From Moraxellaceae bacterium (GTDB lineage: Bacteria; Pseudomonadota; Gammaproteobacteria; Pseudomonadales; UBA3067), in assembly GCA_002401525.1 (NCBI GenBank), contig NVTH01000149.1, forward strand, positions 1 through 6,753: a stretch of DNA of 6,753 bases, read 5' to 3'. Within the stretch, counting starts at the first letter, position 1. Every line of letters starts with the position of its first letter. The notes under the pieces are model-generated. The model saw only the letters and a program-made list of their open reading frames with translations. It was not told the DNA's origin and did not search any database. Of this stretch, positions 4,114 to 6,753 are shown piece by piece. Made by a program: the position numbers and the translations under genes.

Positions 4114-6753
4114 CTAAGAAACCTTAACATTAAAAATCGCAGCGTAAAAAACCGGCACGACCACTAACGTCAAAACCGAGGCGAATAATAATCCGAACAT
4201 GATGGTGACCGCCATTGAGATAAAAAAGGCGTCCGCAAGTAAAGGCAACATGCCTAAAATAGTCGTTAATGCCGCCATGGCAACGGGGATCAATCGGCTG
4301 ACTCCCGCATCGAGGATGGCCTGGTAAGGGGGTTTTCCCTGGTCGAGTTCCACATCAATTTGATCCACCAGAACGATGGCATTTTTTATGAGCATCCCCG
4401 CCAAACTCATAAAGCCAAGCAAGGACATAAAACCAAAAGGCTGATTGAAAATCAATAAACCCACGGTCACTCCAATAACAGCCAGAGGCACTGTCATCCA
4501 AATGACTAGTGTTTTTTTAATGGAGTTAAATAAACAAATGACGATAAACACCATTAGACCAAAAAATACCGGCAGTGCGGAGGCGATTTGTCCGGATGCT
4601 TTGACGGACAGTTCTGCTTCACCACCCCAAGCCATGTAATAACCGGGCATCCCCGCAATTGGGATTTGATCATTCCAGCGGATGGGGATCGTCTTTGATG
4701 TGAAATTCCCATTCTCGTCAACGGCTCCCGCAGCAGAATACTGCTCAAGGTCGACCCCAAGGGACTGTTCGACTTTGGGTTTGATTCGCTCTAGCAATTC
4801 ACTCGGCAAACCCACTCTTGGGTCGACGTGAATGCGTATCATTGATACTCGATTCCAGCGCCAGATATAAGGGTCTTCGAACTTAGTTTCAAAACGTGAT
4901 ACCACTTGCCCGATGGGAATGTGTTGCTGGGCGGCTGGGCTCCAGACTTGTATTTGGTCGAGGCTTTCTAAATCGACACGCTCTTCTTTAGGGGCCCGCG
5001 CAATGATTGGCAGTAACTCATCGCCTTCACGAAAAACCCCCGAATACACGCCTTCAACGGAATACTTAAGCGCCTTGGCTACATCCCCTCGCTGCACCCC
5101 TGCAGCGGACGCCGGAGAATCAGAAAATTGCGGCCGAAGTACTTTCACTTTACTGCGCCACTCATTGCGGACCGCTTTGGATCCAGGATCCGCTTCAATT
5201 TCTACCAGCGCTTTGTCGGCCATTCGCCTTAATTCGGCGCGATCTGGGCCAAGAATACGCAGTTGTATTTTGCCCCCTGAAGAAGGCCCATTCACAAACA
5301 CTCGCACGTTAGTGTTGGCTTCAGGTATAAAGTCTTCAAGGTCATCCTGGATTTTCGCAGTTAAAGCGGGCATGTTATTAAAATCATCCACGTCCACTAG
5401 AATGCGAGCAAAACTTGGGTAGTTATATTCAGGCGTGTAGGTCAAATGAAAACGAATTTCTCCACCCCCGACTTGAGACGTTAAATGAGTCACGCCCTCA
5501 TACTGTTGCAACTTATTCTCAACTTGTATGACTCGTTGGTAGGTTTCATCAATTCGAGTGCCCTCGGGAAACCATAAATCAATGAAAAACTGCGGCCGCG
5601 TAGAGTTGGGGAAAAAACTATTTTTAAGGAATCCAAAACCATACAGCGATGAACAAAACACCGCTAAAATCAAACCAATGGTGAGCCACCGAAAGTTGAT
5701 GCATTGAGCCAAAAAATGGCGATAGGCAACGTAGAACTTGCCGCCGTAAGGGTCTTTATTTTGATTTAATTGTTTCTTATCAGGCGTTAAAAACGCATCG
5801 CATAACATCGGCGTGATAGTGACCGCCGTCACCCAACTCATGGACAAAGAAATCAAAATAACGGTGAATAAAGATCGGGTGTATTCTCCCGTGCTGTCCT
5901 CATTGGTACCAATAGCAGCAAACGCGGTGATCGCAATCACCGTGGCACCCAGTAACGGTATGGAAGTTTGCGCCACCACAGCCGATGCGGCCTTAAGTTT
6001 ATCTTCACCTCTATTAATACGGATTCGTATGCCGTCGGTCACGACAATGGCATTATCCACTAACATGCCCAGCGCGATAATTAACGCCCCTAAAGAAATA
6101 CGCTCGAGCGTAACATCTAACATAGCCATAAAGACAAACGTCCCCATAATGGTGACGACTAAGACAGCACCAATAATAAGCCCGCTTCTTAAACCCATGA
6201 ACACCAACAACACCACGATGACTATAACGATGGCTTCCGCTAGGTTAATTAAAAAACCATTAATTGATTCAGTCACGGTGTCGTATTGAATTGAAATCGG
6301 ATTCATCTCTATGCCTAAAGGAATATTCGATTTAATCAATTCAATTTTTTTATCCAGCGCTTTGCCCATCTCTACCACATTGCCGCCGGATGCTGTGGAA
6401 ATGGCTAAGCCAACGGCGGGCTTACCGTCGTAACGTAAAAAATTGTCGGCGGGCTCTTTAAAACCTCTAACCACTTTAGCCACATCGCGCAGAAAAACTT
6501 TGCCGCCTTTTAGTCCATGGTTAGACCCTATAAGCAACTCACCAAATTCTTGTTCGGAGTGGAATTCTCCGGTTGGACTAATCGCGATCCGATCAACCCC
6601 GATGGAAATAAATCCAGCGCTGACGGCGGTATTTTTTGAGCCTAATGCCCGCAGTATGTGGTTCGGAGAAACGCCCAAATTCGACATTTTTTCCCGCAAC
6701 ATTTCGATGTAAATGACTTCTTGTTGCACGCCATAGAAGTCTATTTTTTTCAC
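4114..6753 (-). CDS. RND-family multidrug efflux permease, N-terminus beyond right edge
   Basis: This is 879 residues of an AcrB-type (HAE1-like) inner-membrane pump, which drives export by proton antiport, normally with a periplasmic adaptor and an outer-membrane channel. The first visible codon is GTG, almost certainly an internal valine. The first membrane segment in view (about 169-187) corresponds to TM2 of AcrB, so roughly 170 residues and TM1 are missing. Eleven membrane segments are visible: about 169-187, 191-211, 219-240, 265-283, 294-315, 357-375, 724-742, 747-770, 773-797, 822-843 and 845-873. In TM4 the motif is VDNAIVV, with Asp233 retained and Asn234 where AcrB has a second Asp. 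In TM10 the relay lysine is kept (Lys790 in IKNAIVLVD). FFP at 380-382 follows TM7. The second periplasmic loop is longer than in AcrB. No adaptor gene is visible; it would lie beyond the edge if present. The substrate cannot be predicted. Confidence 0.95.
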   Translation of the reverse strand: MKKIDFYGVQQEVIYIEMLREKMSNLGVSPNHILRALGSKNTAVSAGFISIGVDRIAISPTGEFHSEQEFGELLIGSNHGLKGGKVFLRDVAKVVRGFKEPADNFLRYDGKPAVGLAISTASGGNVVEMGKALDKKIELIKSNIPLGIEMNPISIQYDTVTESINGFLINLAEAIVIVIVVLLVFMGLRSGLIIGAVLVVTIMGTFVFMAMLDVTLERISLGALIIALGMLVDNAIVVTDGIRIRINRGEDKLKAASAVVAQTSIPLLGATVIAITAFAAIGTNEDSTGEYTRSLFTVILISLSMSWVTAVTITPMLCDAFLTPDKKQLNQNKDPYGGKFYVAYRHFLAQCINFRWLTIGLILAVFCSSLYGFGFLKNSFFPNSTRPQFFIDLWFPEGTRIDETYQRVIQVENKLQQYEGVTHLTSQVGGGEIRFHLTYTPEYNYPSFARILVDVDDFNNMPALTAKIQDDLEDFIPEANTNVRVFVNGPSSGGKIQLRILGPDRAELRRMADKALVEIEADPGSKAVRNEWRSKVKVLRPQFSDSPASAAGVQRGDVAKALKYSVEGVYSGVFREGDELLPIIARAPKEERVDLESLDQIQVWSPAAQQHIPIGQVVSRFETKFEDPYIWRWNRVSMIRIHVDPRVGLPSELLERIKPKVEQSLGVDLEQYSAAGAVDENGNFTSKTIPIRWNDQIPIAGMPGYYMAWGGEAELSVKASGQIASALPVFFGLMVFIVICLFNSIKKTLVIWMTVPLAVIGVTVGLLIFNQPFGFMSLLGFMSLAGMLIKNAIVLVDQIDVELDQGKPPYQAILDAGVSRLIPVAMAALTTILGMLPLLADAFFISMAVTIMFGLLFASVLTLVVVPVFYAAIFNVKVS

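Noticed and set aside
4913..6289. Plus-strand open frames of 169 and 158 codons inside the RND gene
   Set aside because: They are fully antisense to conserved permease domains, including membrane segments whose reverse complement often leaves long open frames.
6751..6753. GTG at the right edge as the start codon of the RND permease
   Set aside because: Alignment of the membrane segments with AcrB places this residue about 170 positions into the protein. It is an internal valine and the gene is cut by the window.

Overview
The window looks like a core-genome segment from a gammaproteobacterium. The evidence is an L21 and an L27 that closely resemble the enteric and pseudomonad proteins, and an IspB-type long-chain prenyl diphosphate synthase transcribed divergently from them. 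An Obg GTPase follows directly after L27. This order (ispB diverging from rplU-rpmA-obg, with no yhbE between rpmA and obg) is the arrangement I associate with Pseudomonas and relatives rather than Escherichia. Base composition is moderate. I cannot name a genus; a marine Cellvibrio- or Spongiibacter-like lineage is only a guess.

Layout. On the minus strand, 1-655 is the first 218 residues of Obg, running off the left edge. A degenerate 12-bp repeat array covers its leader, and a rho-independent terminator ends the upstream rpmA transcript. rpmA (882-1142) and rplU (1273-1584) follow, separated by four 14-bp tandem repeats that begin inside the rplU stop region. A good sigma70-type promoter for rplU lies at 1696-1724. 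A 673-bp gene-free stretch separates rplU from ispB and holds both divergent promoters and a set of competing inverted repeats. ispB (2258-3226, plus strand) converges on a small cysteine-rich CWC-type protein (3267-3491, minus). Next come a periplasmic single-domain rhodanese (3644-4006, minus) and the C-terminal roughly five sixths of an RND-family efflux permease (4114 to the right edge, minus).

Functionally the left half is ribosome assembly: two 50S proteins and the GTPase that matures the 50S subunit. ispB makes the side chain of respiratory quinones. The right half is envelope biology: a drug/proton antiporter-type inner-membrane pump, with a periplasmic sulfurtransferase 107 bp downstream on the same strand, possibly co-transcribed.

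I see no mobile element, CRISPR array, tRNA, rRNA or convincing new system. The most unusual signal is non-coding: three separate short tandem repeat arrays (12-bp, 14-bp and 12-bp periods) flank the obg-rpmA-rplU cluster. One starts at a stop codon, one fills a leader up to a start codon, and one supplies promoter hexamers.
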